From Chryseobacterium pennae (GTDB lineage: Bacteria; Bacteroidota; Bacteroidia; Flavobacteriales; Weeksellaceae): DNA of 64,000 bases. Under the pieces are notes generated by a model. That model ran no database searches. It was given only the letters and a program-made list of their open reading frames with translations, and had not been told where the DNA came from. This document shows, piece after piece, positions 6,351 to 14,952 of the stretch. The stretch is taken from contig NZ_QNVT01000021.1 in assembly GCF_003385515.1 (NCBI RefSeq), positions 1-64,000 on the forward strand, in the 5' to 3' direction. Position numbers and translations under genes: made by a program. Numbering within the stretch: position 1 is the stretch's first letter; each line of letters starts with the position of its first letter.

Positions 6351-8786
6351 ATGAAACATACCACCAAAAAAGCGTTGTACATCAATGGTATAATGCTCTT
6401 ACTTCCTTTTACTCTGTCAGCGCAGGAAACCCATTCTATTTTCGGAAAAGTACTGAATCAGGAGGGAAAAATAATTTCTAATGCCTCGGTTTCCATTAAC
6501 CAGGGAACTGTCACCACAACAAGTAAAGACGGGAAGTTCCAGTTTGAAACTCCGGTTCGGTACCCGGCTCAGTTAATGATTGATGCCAAAGGTTATTCAG
6601 CATCCGATATGACGCTGGATTCTTTGTCTTATGATGATAAAAACGGAATCACAATTCGGCTGGTGGAAAATCAAACGGATCTTCAGGAAGTTTTGATTAC
6701 AGCCCGCAGAAATAACTCCTATCTTACCAATAATTTGGAATTGGGTGGAAAATTTTCGGGAAATCTAAAGGATCTTCCACAATCAGTTTCTATTGTCAGC
6801 AGCGAGTTTATGGAGGACAAGCAGGCATACACCACCCGCGATGTTGTACAGGATCTGGCAGGAGTAACCACAGCCTCTTCTTACGATGATCTTATTATTC
6901 GTGGTTTTAAAAGTGGCTACGAAACCGGAATTCGTCTTGTGAATGGGCTGCGGTCAGGATATAGTTATGGAAACAGCTACTACCGTTCGCCTTTAACGAT
7001 CAACCTGGAAAGTGTCTCCGTTTTAAAAGGTCCCGGTGCTTCATTATTCGGAGATGTAACTCCCGGAGGAACGATCAATATGGTGACTAAAAAGCCTTTA
7101 GACAAACAAAAGGGTTCTATTAACTTCTCCGTCGGCAGTTTCCAGACTATCCGTACAAGCATTGATCTGACAGGACCGTTGGATAAAGAAAAGAAAATTC
7201 TGTACCGCCTGAATGCAGGGTATGAAGACAGCAAGACCTTCCGAAATGTGAATCAGCAGAAAAACTTTATGATCGCTCCGTCTTTTACCTTTAAACCATT
7301 GGATGGAACTCAGGTAGATATAGACCTTGTATATGATCAGTTTCATGGATATCTTGACCGCGGGATGGGATTGAGAAACAATGACTTTTATGCCCTGGAC
7401 CGCTCTTTTACTTTAAGTCAGCCATCGGATTTTTATAATACCAAAACACTGTCGTTCAGTGCAAGATTGAGCCAGCGCATTACCCACAACCTTTCATTGA
7501 ATGCCAGCTACATGAAGTCCATCTACCAGGAAGATGTGAATGAACATCGTACCCTGAACAGCTATGCTGATGTTCCCCATAATACGATCATGAATATGCG
7601 TTTCTTTGACCGTCATGGAAAAGATTATACTGATAATTCCGTAGTTTATCTGAAATGGGATCTTACGGGGCACAAAATCGAAAACCATATCGTAGCCGGG
7701 GTAGATTATGCCCAATATGAAGGAGACAGTAACAATCAGCAGCGTGAAGCAAGGCAACAGAGAATAGATGGTAAAATTGTTCCATTAACATTCGACCTTA
7801 ATAATCCTACTTATACAACTCATGATCTGGGTAATTATGTATGGTTATCTCAAGGAAATTATCCTTTTTTAAGTCCATATAAAACTACCGGAATCTATGT
7901 GCAGGATCAGATTTCATTTGCAGACCGATTAAAACTTATTGTGGGACTGCGTCATGAGCATTATTATTCTGAAACAGTAAGTGGTAAAGACCGTTTTCAT
8001 GCCACTCAGAATGCATGGCTGCCCCGTATTGGGCTGACATATCAGATTAACGATCAGGTTAATTATTTTGCAAGTTATTCACAGGGATTTGCGCCGGTTG
8101 GGGCTAATTTTATCCAGAATTATCAGGATTATGGTGCTGACAAACCTTTCACTGAAGAACACAGTTTCCAGATTGAAACAGGGCTAAAAACGGGGTTCTT
8201 TAAGAATCAATTACAAATGGATCTGTCCCTTTTCCAGATTGAGCGCCAAAATATGCTGATTGCAACAGGGGAAATCAGTACAACAGGATTTCCGGTATAC
8301 AGACAATCAGGAGAAGCTGTATCAAAGGGTATTGAACTGGATATTCGCGGACAGCTGACCAAAGAGTTTCAGATTATGGCCAACTATACCTATGATGATA
8401 CGGAGGTAAAGTCTTCTTCCATTGCTTCAGAAGTAGGACAAGCTCTGCCTGGAGCACCTAAAAACATGGCTAGTTTATGGATGAAATATGTTTTTTCAAC
8501 CTCTGCTGTGAAGGGACTTGGCTTTGGTGCCGGAATGTATTATGTAGATACAAGACGTATGGATAACAGCATCGGAAAAGACAGCAATGGAAGCGCCCTT
8601 TGGGGAGAATGGCCATCTTATACGACTATAAATGCGGCAGTTTACTATCATATCGGAAAAATGAAAATGGCATTGAATGTCAATAATATTTTCGACAAAT
8701 ATTATTTCCTGGGCGGGTTCGATTATACACGGGCCTTCCCTGGAGCTCCCAGAAATGTAACGGCTTCTGTGGGATATTCTTTTTAA
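6351..8786 (+). CDS. TonB-dependent siderophore-type outer-membrane receptor
   Basis: This 811-residue outer-membrane receptor imports a chelate using TonB energy. In order it has a signal peptide ending at about residue 24 (TLSAQ), a carboxypeptidase-regulatory-like domain (about 28-110), a plug domain containing LKDLPQSVSIVSSEFM and the DLAGV/IRGF repeats (about 130-245), and a beta-barrel ending in a terminal aromatic strand (ASVGYSF). The plug resembles ferric-siderophore receptors such as FhuA/FpvA relatives. It closes the operon begun by hypA and is followed by a hairpin terminator. A TonB receptor plus FecBCD importer behind nickel chaperones parallels the FrpB4/CeuE/FecDE nickel route of Helicobacter (known there, inferred here). 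Confidence 0.9.
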   Translation: MKHTTKKALYINGIMLLLPFTLSAQETHSIFGKVLNQEGKIISNASVSINQGTVTTTSKDGKFQFETPVRYPAQLMIDAKGYSASDMTLDSLSYDDKNGITIRLVENQTDLQEVLITARRNNSYLTNNLELGGKFSGNLKDLPQSVSIVSSEFMEDKQAYTTRDVVQDLAGVTTASSYDDLIIRGFKSGYETGIRLVNGLRSGYSYGNSYYRSPLTINLESVSVLKGPGASLFGDVTPGGTINMVTKKPLDKQKGSINFSVGSFQTIRTSIDLTGPLDKEKKILYRLNAGYEDSKTFRNVNQQKNFMIAPSFTFKPLDGTQVDIDLVYDQFHGYLDRGMGLRNNDFYALDRSFTLSQPSDFYNTKTLSFSARLSQRITHNLSLNASYMKSIYQEDVNEHRTLNSYADVPHNTIMNMRFFDRHGKDYTDNSVVYLKWDLTGHKIENHIVAGVDYAQYEGDSNNQQREARQQRIDGKIVPLTFDLNNPTYTTHDLGNYVWLSQGNYPFLSPYKTTGIYVQDQISFADRLKLIVGLRHEHYYSETVSGKDRFHATQNAWLPRIGLTYQINDQVNYFASYSQGFAPVGANFIQNYQDYGADKPFTEEHSFQIETGLKTGFFKNQLQMDLSLFQIERQNMLIATGEISTTGFPVYRQSGEAVSKGIELDIRGQLTKEFQIMANYTYDDTEVKSSSIASEVGQALPGAPKNMASLWMKYVFSTSAVKGLGFGAGMYYVDTRRMDNSIGKDSNGSALWGEWPSYTTINAAVYYHIGKMKMALNVNNIFDKYYFLGGFDYTRAFPGAPRNVTASVGYSF

Positions 8787-8805
8787 ACTTATTTTTAATC
8801 TTGAT

Positions 8806-8840
8806 AAAGCCTGGGGTGTTTTTTACATTCCGGGCTTTTT
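8806..8840 (+). terminator. Terminator of the hypA-to-TonB-receptor operon
   Basis: The segment AAGCCTGGGGTGT / ACATTCCGGGCTT forms a 13-base imperfect stem around a T-loop, followed by TTTTTG. It begins 20 bases after the receptor stop. Confidence 0.7.
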
Positions 8841-8849
8841 GTTGGAAAA

Positions 8850-9013
8850 TGCAAAGGGCGCAAAAGAATGTAAATGTTATATCTTTTTAAGGCGCAAAGA
8901 TTTATCTCCGATAAAATTGAATACTGCTTTATCTTTATATGCCACGAATTCACAAATAAACTTACGCTATGTCCCTATGTAGTTAAAAAAAATTAAACAA
9001 CATAGAGGCATAG
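8850..9013. repeat. Composite dispersed-repeat region
   Basis: The 358 bases between the TonB receptor and the AraC gene hold no ORF. They contain two GGCGCAAA words (about 8857 and 8891), a second copy of the 108-131 motif on the opposite strand (8938-8961), and an inverted repeat with 18-base arms (8967-8984 and 8996-9013) matching at 15 of 18 positions around an A-rich loop. This resembles non-coding dispersed repeats of flavobacterial genomes. A TATTTTTG box at 9099-9106 is a likely -7 element of the next gene. Confidence 0.45.
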
Positions 9014-9144
9014 ACTTTTGAGCTGAATACAAATTATTTATTTATGAATTCGCAGCTTAAAAACAGCTATCCATTAGCTAATATATTAATTATTAGCCTA
9101 TTTTTGTAACTTCAATCTATTAAAGAATACTGCTACTTTTCATT

Positions 9145-9900
9145 ATGGACCATGATTTTCAGTTTCATTTTATTGAACCGGATCAGAGTATTTCAGATTT
9201 TGTGGAAAATTTGGGAACATTCCATAATCATTCTGATGAAGCTAAGGAAGTTGTTATTATTCCGGATGGAAGGGTTGATCTATTTTTCATGCAGTCTCCC
9301 TCAGAACCTTTTCATGTTGCCCTGATCGGATTGGAAACCTATCCTGAACAAAGACAGATCCTACCCCAAACCCAGGCTTTTGTAGTGAGCTTCAAACCTA
9401 TTGCTGTGGAATATATTTTAAATACAACCATTGCTGATGTATTAAATACAGCAAAGAAGCTTCCGCAGGATTTCTGGGGATTTAAGGCTGAGGATTTACA
9501 GGACTTTGGGCTTTGCTGTACAAAAGCCATACAAAAAATACGGGAACTGGTTCCTCAGAAAACAGATGAGAGAAAACATCAACTTTTTGAACTTATGTAT
9601 GCTTCAAGAGGAGAAATTAGCGTAAAAGACCTTTCAGAAAAGATAGGCTGGAGCAGCAGACAGATCAACCGTTATTTCACAAAACAATTGGGCTTATCTT
9701 TAAAGGCCTACTCTACTATTTTGCGTTTCAGGGCTTCTCTGGAACATATTGCAAAGGGTAAATTATTTCCGGAACTTAATTATACAGACCAGAATCATTT
9801 CATTAAGGAAGTGAAGAAATTTTCAGGTGTTGCGCCCAAAGAATTATCAAAAAACAAAAACGACCGATTTATACTATTATCAGTATTGAAGGGGCAGTAA
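9145..9900 (+). CDS. AraC-family transcriptional regulator
   Basis: A 251-residue regulator. The N-terminal part (about 1-140) looks like a small sensing domain (EVVIIPDGRVDLFF...LIGLETYPE pattern). The C-terminal part carries an AraC-type double helix-turn-helix: ISVKDLSEKIGWSSRQINRYF for the first helix pair and LNYTDQNHFIKEVKKFSGVAPKEL for the second. It ends 25 bases before the FAD monooxygenase and in the same direction, so it may control or be co-transcribed with it. A TATTTTTG -7-like box lies 40 bases upstream. The ligand is unknown. Confidence 0.88.
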   Translation: MDHDFQFHFIEPDQSISDFVENLGTFHNHSDEAKEVVIIPDGRVDLFFMQSPSEPFHVALIGLETYPEQRQILPQTQAFVVSFKPIAVEYILNTTIADVLNTAKKLPQDFWGFKAEDLQDFGLCCTKAIQKIRELVPQKTDERKHQLFELMYASRGEISVKDLSEKIGWSSRQINRYFTKQLGLSLKAYSTILRFRASLEHIAKGKLFPELNYTDQNHFIKEVKKFSGVAPKELSKNKNDRFILLSVLKGQ

Positions 9901-9925
9901 TTTTGTCCTGTAAAATTTAAATACA

Positions 9926-11080
9926 ATGCTGATAGACAATACATCAATAGCCATCGTTGGCGGTGGCCCTGCCGGACTTACACTGGCCAGACTTTTGCAG
10001 CTGAAAAATGCAAACGTAAAAGTATATGAGAGAGATTTTAATAAAGAAGCCCGTGTGCAGGGCTCTCCTCTCGACATGCATGAAGATTCAGGGCTGGCAG
10101 CCCTACGCAAAGCCGAATTATTAGAAGAGTTTAAGAAAACATTCCGTCCGGGTGCAGATAAAATGCTCATTGTGAATGAACAGGCAGAAATACTGTTCAG
10201 CGACCATGATACCAAGCCAGAGGAAGATTTTGGTACCGAACATTTCCGTCCTGAAATAGACCGTGGACCGTTGAGGAATATGCTGCTGGACTCTCTTCAA
10301 CCGGAAACCGTTGTTTGGGACAGTCATTTTTTATCCATGGAACCTCAAAATGATGGCTGGATGCTTCATTTTAAAAACGGAACATCGGCTTATGCTGATC
10401 TTGTGATTGCATCAGATGGTGCTCATTCTAAGATCCGCCCCTACCTTACAGAACAGAAACCGGTTTATTCGGGAGTTATAATGCTGGAAGGAATTGTTTC
10501 AAAAGAACATGCGCCCCATATCAATGCATTGATTAACGGTGGAAAAATAATGGCTTTCGGAAAATCTAAGAATATTCTGATGGGACAGAAAGGCAATGGT
10601 GATCTTGGTTTTTATGCAAGTTTTAAAGCTGATGAAAACTGGACAATAAACAGCGGGCTGGATTTCTCTGATAATACGGCAATCCTGCAATGGTTTAAAA
10701 CAGAATATCCGGAATGGAGTGAAATATGGTACGAATTGTTTGAAAAAGCCACAATTCCTTTCATTCCCCGTCCTATTTACTTTATGCCTTTAGATCAGAC
10801 CTGGGAAACAAGATCTAATGTAACATTAATAGGTGATGCCGCTCATGTGATGCCTCCGTTTGCAGGAGAAGGGGCTAATATGGCGATGCTTGATGCTCTT
10901 GAACTCAGTGAACATTTAACAAATAGCCATTACAGTACTTTACAGGAAGCTATTTCTCAGTATGAAATTACGATGAGAAAACGAGCTGCAGCTGCTACCA
11001 AAGATTCTCTTGAAAATGGAGAACGGATGCATTCTGAAACAGCTTTAGCAACCATGCTGGAATTCTTTAAAGGACATTGA
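9926..11080 (+). CDS. FAD-dependent monooxygenase, Tet(X)-like
   Basis: A 384-residue class A flavoprotein monooxygenase. The FAD-binding GGGPAG is at residues 12-17, the second FAD motif reads IGDAAHVMPPFAGEGAN (about 298-314), and an EIDRGPLRNMLLDSL block matches the flavin/NADPH region. Overall it tracks Tet(X), the tetracycline-inactivating enzyme, almost end to end: same length, YERD, SPLDMHEDSGLAAL and PPFAG segments. By-eye alignment, however, places Glu, Lys and Gly where Tet(X) has the drug-contacting Gln192, Arg213 and His234 (recalled numbering). A different substrate is therefore likely. It follows an AraC regulator. Confidence 0.85.
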   Translation: MLIDNTSIAIVGGGPAGLTLARLLQLKNANVKVYERDFNKEARVQGSPLDMHEDSGLAALRKAELLEEFKKTFRPGADKMLIVNEQAEILFSDHDTKPEEDFGTEHFRPEIDRGPLRNMLLDSLQPETVVWDSHFLSMEPQNDGWMLHFKNGTSAYADLVIASDGAHSKIRPYLTEQKPVYSGVIMLEGIVSKEHAPHINALINGGKIMAFGKSKNILMGQKGNGDLGFYASFKADENWTINSGLDFSDNTAILQWFKTEYPEWSEIWYELFEKATIPFIPRPIYFMPLDQTWETRSNVTLIGDAAHVMPPFAGEGANMAMLDALELSEHLTNSHYSTLQEAISQYEITMRKRAAAATKDSLENGERMHSETALATMLEFFKGH

Positions 11081-11191
11081 AACAAACAGGAAGAAAGGCT
11101 TGAAGGGTTATTGGATGCTCCAGACCTAGCTCTTTAAGAGGATTTAATAATGTCCTGCTTTCAGTCTCCTTACTGTATCATATTTGTACTC

Positions 11192-11227
11192 ATGAAAAAA
11201 AGCTGCCTCCCTCAAGGCAGCCATTTT
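11192..11227. terminator. Bidirectional hairpin terminator
   Basis: GCTGCCT (11202-11208) and AGGCAGC (11215-11221) pair perfectly. An A-run precedes and a T-run follows, so the hairpin can end transcription of both the monooxygenase (+) and the metalloprotease (-), which converge here. Confidence 0.85.
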
Positions 11228-11291
11228 TTCGTTTTAAAAATAAATAGTTTTTCTCTCCTTAAGATCCTGATTTTGGAGATTCATTTGTGTT

Positions 11292-14200
11292 TTATTTTTT
11301 AATCAACTTCGTATTGTAAGTATTTTTATCATCTTTGATGGTAACTACATACATTCCTTTTATTAAAGAAGCTACGTTAATTCTCTGACCATCAATCTTA
11401 CCTTCCTGAACTAATCTTCCGTCCGCAGAATAGATTTTGTAATCTGCTTTACCTTTTAGGTTTTTCACTTCTACAAAAGTATCGGCAGGGTTAGGATAGA
11501 TAGATACTTCTGCCGGTTTTGTACCTCTTACCTCATCTGTTCCTAATGTTTCTGAAATTTTAACCGGAAAATCTTTAAATGAACCATATGAATAGGTTTC
11601 TCCTCCTTCTGTATAAGTTGGAAAACCACAAGGTCCGCTTGCTGTATTGAAAGAAGTACTGGCCACTCTCATTCTTAAGGTCTTATCTCCTGCATAAGCA
11701 CTGGCTGGAACAGTAAAAGTCATTGTTCCTGCATGTAGAGCATCACTGTCTGTAGCCCCACTATTGGAACCAATTTTTTCTGATTCTTCGAAAATACCAT
11801 TTCTGTTATAGTCAATCCATACTTCTATAGTATCAGGATAACTATCGGATTCAAGTTCATTACCTACATTAATGTAAGATAATGTGAACGATGATCCTTT
11901 TGTTAGATTAATTAATTTGTCTGCATCTTCGCTATAGTCCAAATAGGTTCTAAAAATAGTTTTATAAGTTGCATCTAAATAGTCTAAATTCGCCAGGTTT
12001 AGTTTAGCTAAGCCGGTATTAAGTGCAAAATTTGCAAAACTGTTGCCTCCGGTTCCCATTAAACAATAATCTACTCCGGTTTTTAATCCTTTCGTTTTAA
12101 ATGCATAAGGAGAGGAGAATGTTCCGGCCACTGTATTCACTACTGCAGCCACCTGAACCTCATAATTGGTTTCATCCTCAAGGGCACTTAATGATACTGA
12201 ATTGGTAGTACTTGGAATATTTGTCCAGTTTGTAGTTCCCGTTTTTCTGTAATTAACAGAATAGGTAGCCCCCGGAACGCCATTCCAGCCTATAACTGCT
12301 GATGTTTTCAATACTTCCGCATCAATGGCAGACACTCCGGTTGGTGCATCTGTAGTGGATGTTGGCGCTGCTCCGATAGTAATCTTAGGAGATACCGCGT
12401 AGAATATATTTCCAATGGCAGAAATTTTCAGTTTAATGGGTCCTGTTACTCCTGAAGGCATCTGAGTGGTATAACTTCCCGTATTAGGTGTAGAAGCTAC
12501 AAGTTCTGTCCAAGATGATCCGTTAACAAGATCTGTTGTATATTCTATTTTTACATTAGCTACGTTATAGGGGGCATTATTAGTATTTACGACATCCCAT
12601 GCAATAGTATTGACAGCATTATTATAAAATATTGTAGCATCACTAAGACCTTTAAATGTGAAAGGACCATCTTCTTTAACATCCACACTAGTTTCGGCAG
12701 ATACCAGCATAGGAGTAGTATTCTCATCTCTAACAGTTACAGCATAATGAAGAAGTCTAGGAATATAAGAAACACTTTCCCATTTTGTTTTATCAGTCAA
12801 CTTTCCAGACATTACTATAGGAAGGCTTGGAAAATATCTTCGTCCACTTGTTGTTCCGAAATAAGATCTTGTCAATGCTCCTTGAGCATTATATCCCCAA
12901 CCGATATCGCCGGAAACTGAATGAAAGGCATCTACACTGTCATACTGTTCCCAGGTATACTTAATAGGATCTGCATCTGTAGCAGAAGCTTCCAGGTAAT
13001 AGGCAGTCCCCTTGGGAATACTATAAGAAGGTAAAGGTAAAATTACAGGAGCTGTATTGGTTACGATATCCTGTGATGTTCCACAGCCCTGTTTACTATC
13101 CAGGCTATTTAACACCTGGCCAACAGAGAAATAATGAAAATAAGCATCTGTCACCATCTGAACATTATCTCCGGTAATCCCGGCATATCCCATTATCGTG
13201 GTTCCGCCTCCAGGTTCAACATTTGCTCCGTATCCTTCTGATTTATGCGAGAATGTATGGTTAGCTCCCAGCTGATGTCCCATTTCATGAGCAGCATAAT
13301 CAATATCAAACGCATCTCCTACTGGATTATCCATCTGAGTAAATGCAGATCCTTTTGCCAAAGGTTCTGCTGCTGTAGGGTTAACACATGTAGACCCAAT
13401 TGATCCTGCACTACCATTTCCTCCTACTGCATGAAATACATGTCCCATATCATAGTTTTCATTTCCTACATCCTGAGTCAGCATTTGCTGGAGCTGAAGG
13501 TTAAATGAAGGATCATTATCTGTTGCAGGAGGAGTATAAAAATCTGTTGCAGGATCTGTATATATGATATTTGGAAGATCCTGGATAATCAGTCTAATCC
13601 CGAAATCTTTCTGAAAAATTCCATTGACACGGTTCATGGTGGCATTCATTTGTGCTACAGTATTAGTAGTTCCTCCATTAGGGTCAAACTTTTTCGTATA
13701 TTCTCCTGTCACAGCTAACGCGAGTCTATAGGTCCTGAATCTTGTACTTGCAGGTCTGTTGGTAATACCGGCATTAATATTAGAAAGGTTTTTTTTTCCA
13801 TTAACCTCTAATGCCTTTATATCTTTAAGGTTTTTCTCTTCTGTTGTACATTCAAATCCATGCTCTCCTTCTGTTCTTTTTGTTTTATAGAAAACTCCAT
13901 ATACCTTCTTATCGGTAGTAATAGGTTCTATAAACTGAAACACACCATCTTTGATAATCATCGACTGCATTTCTGTAGGAGAAGTACTGAATCGTAAATA
14001 TTTAGATGGATCATCTACTCCTGTTCCTACATAAGATCCCAACTGGTATCGATCGGCCATAGATTTCTCCATTACCGGATCGCTGTACACAGCAAATCTT
14101 TCAATTTTTCCTTCTGCAGTAGGTAAAGAAACAATCACTGCCTGTGCGCCTTTTCCGGTTTCCACAGCATTTTTTAAAAGGCCTCGTAATGACTGTAAAT

Positions 14201-14336
14201 CTAATTTGTAAGAATGTTGTACTTCAACTTCTTTTCTGATTTCAGACCTCATTTGTGAAGTTGGTTCCCACCTTTGTCCATAAGCACATACCATTCCCAT
14301 AGCTAATGCACTTATCAATAATACTTTTCTTTTCAT
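11292..14336 (-). CDS. Secreted zinc metalloprotease with FnIII domain and T9SS sorting signal
   Basis: A 1014-residue extracellular protease. It begins with a signal peptide (MKRKVLLISALAMGMVCAYGQ). A reprolysin-type catalytic domain carries HEMGHQLGANH (about residues 349-359), the HExxHxxGxxH zinc motif, with a downstream Met (TIMGYAG) as Met-turn candidate. A fibronectin type III domain (about 660-745) and a GEVET-like domain (about 770-920) follow. The last 75 residues (VSIYPNPADTF ... KLIKK) are a type A T9SS sorting domain, so export is expected by the type IX system. It is transcribed alone, with a long AT-rich upstream region, and converges on the monooxygenase. Its substrate is unknown. 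Confidence 0.93.
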   Translation of the reverse strand: MKRKVLLISALAMGMVCAYGQRWEPTSQMRSEIRKEVEVQHSYKLDLQSLRGLLKNAVETGKGAQAVIVSLPTAEGKIERFAVYSDPVMEKSMADRYQLGSYVGTGVDDPSKYLRFSTSPTEMQSMIIKDGVFQFIEPITTDKKVYGVFYKTKRTEGEHGFECTTEEKNLKDIKALEVNGKKNLSNINAGITNRPASTRFRTYRLALAVTGEYTKKFDPNGGTTNTVAQMNATMNRVNGIFQKDFGIRLIIQDLPNIIYTDPATDFYTPPATDNDPSFNLQLQQMLTQDVGNENYDMGHVFHAVGGNGSAGSIGSTCVNPTAAEPLAKGSAFTQMDNPVGDAFDIDYAAHEMGHQLGANHTFSHKSEGYGANVEPGGGTTIMGYAGITGDNVQMVTDAYFHYFSVGQVLNSLDSKQGCGTSQDIVTNTAPVILPLPSYSIPKGTAYYLEASATDADPIKYTWEQYDSVDAFHSVSGDIGWGYNAQGALTRSYFGTTSGRRYFPSLPIVMSGKLTDKTKWESVSYIPRLLHYAVTVRDENTTPMLVSAETSVDVKEDGPFTFKGLSDATIFYNNAVNTIAWDVVNTNNAPYNVANVKIEYTTDLVNGSSWTELVASTPNTGSYTTQMPSGVTGPIKLKISAIGNIFYAVSPKITIGAAPTSTTDAPTGVSAIDAEVLKTSAVIGWNGVPGATYSVNYRKTGTTNWTNIPSTTNSVSLSALEDETNYEVQVAAVVNTVAGTFSSPYAFKTKGLKTGVDYCLMGTGGNSFANFALNTGLAKLNLANLDYLDATYKTIFRTYLDYSEDADKLINLTKGSSFTLSYINVGNELESDSYPDTIEVWIDYNRNGIFEESEKIGSNSGATDSDALHAGTMTFTVPASAYAGDKTLRMRVASTSFNTASGPCGFPTYTEGGETYSYGSFKDFPVKISETLGTDEVRGTKPAEVSIYPNPADTFVEVKNLKGKADYKIYSADGRLVQEGKIDGQRINVASLIKGMYVVTIKDDKNTYNTKLIKK

Positions 14337-14952
14337 AGATTTTATTTTATGCTTTTTTGTTTTTTTAAGTAGATCATTCTTTTATGAAAAACAATCAATC
14401 ATCAATATGAATTATGAATTATTTAAATAAAAACAACATAAACAACTCATAAAACATAAAAAACCTCAATTGTTCAATCATATCATATTACAGAAGACTT
14501 ACAAATCTATATTTTTATTCCAAAAAAGAAAAAAAACAACCTACTACACCCATACAACATCACAACAAAATACTGTATTACAATACATTACAAAAAAAAG
14601 CAAAAGAATTAAATAAAAAAATAAATATTACTGATTAACAAAATAGGTTAAGGAAATACATAAAGAAAAATGATACAAAACATTGTATAACGCTCATGAT
14701 ATATCACATCTGCCAGAGTAATAAAGCTATTTTTTTAAAATTTTCAAAGATCAGAACACAAAAACACAACAAAAGCCCAAAGCATTAATTTATAGACATT
14801 TAATCCTAAAAAAACTGCTGTAGTACTCGTGTAGTAGTCCTTTTTTTTAGTATTTGATTAAAAATTTTCAAATTTGAACAGAGAAAGCCAAATGGCGAAA
14901 AAAAACATTTCGAATACTGCCTGATGTGATGAATCAGGCAGTTTTTTTTATA
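14337..14952. other. AT-rich intergenic region upstream of the metalloprotease
   Basis: There is no convincing ORF in these 616 bases. On the minus strand TAGATTTG (complement of 14502-14509) fits a -7 box and would give a leader of about 160 bases for the protease. The rest is A-rich with long A-tracts. A short GC-containing hairpin lies at about 14910-14945 (GCCTGA...TCAGGC followed by T-run), with the T-run on the plus strand next to the end of the first HTH gene. Confidence 0.45.

Noticed and set aside
3007-8786. Idea that the FecBCD/TonB genes are a standard ferric siderophore system
   Set aside because: Not excluded, but the direct coupling to hypA, hypB and a UreE-like gene favours nickel or cobalt, and no siderophore biosynthesis genes are nearby.
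9926-11080. Calling the monooxygenase a tetracycline-resistance gene
   Set aside because: The family is Tet(X)-like, but residues at the drug-contact positions differ, so a resistance label is not supported.
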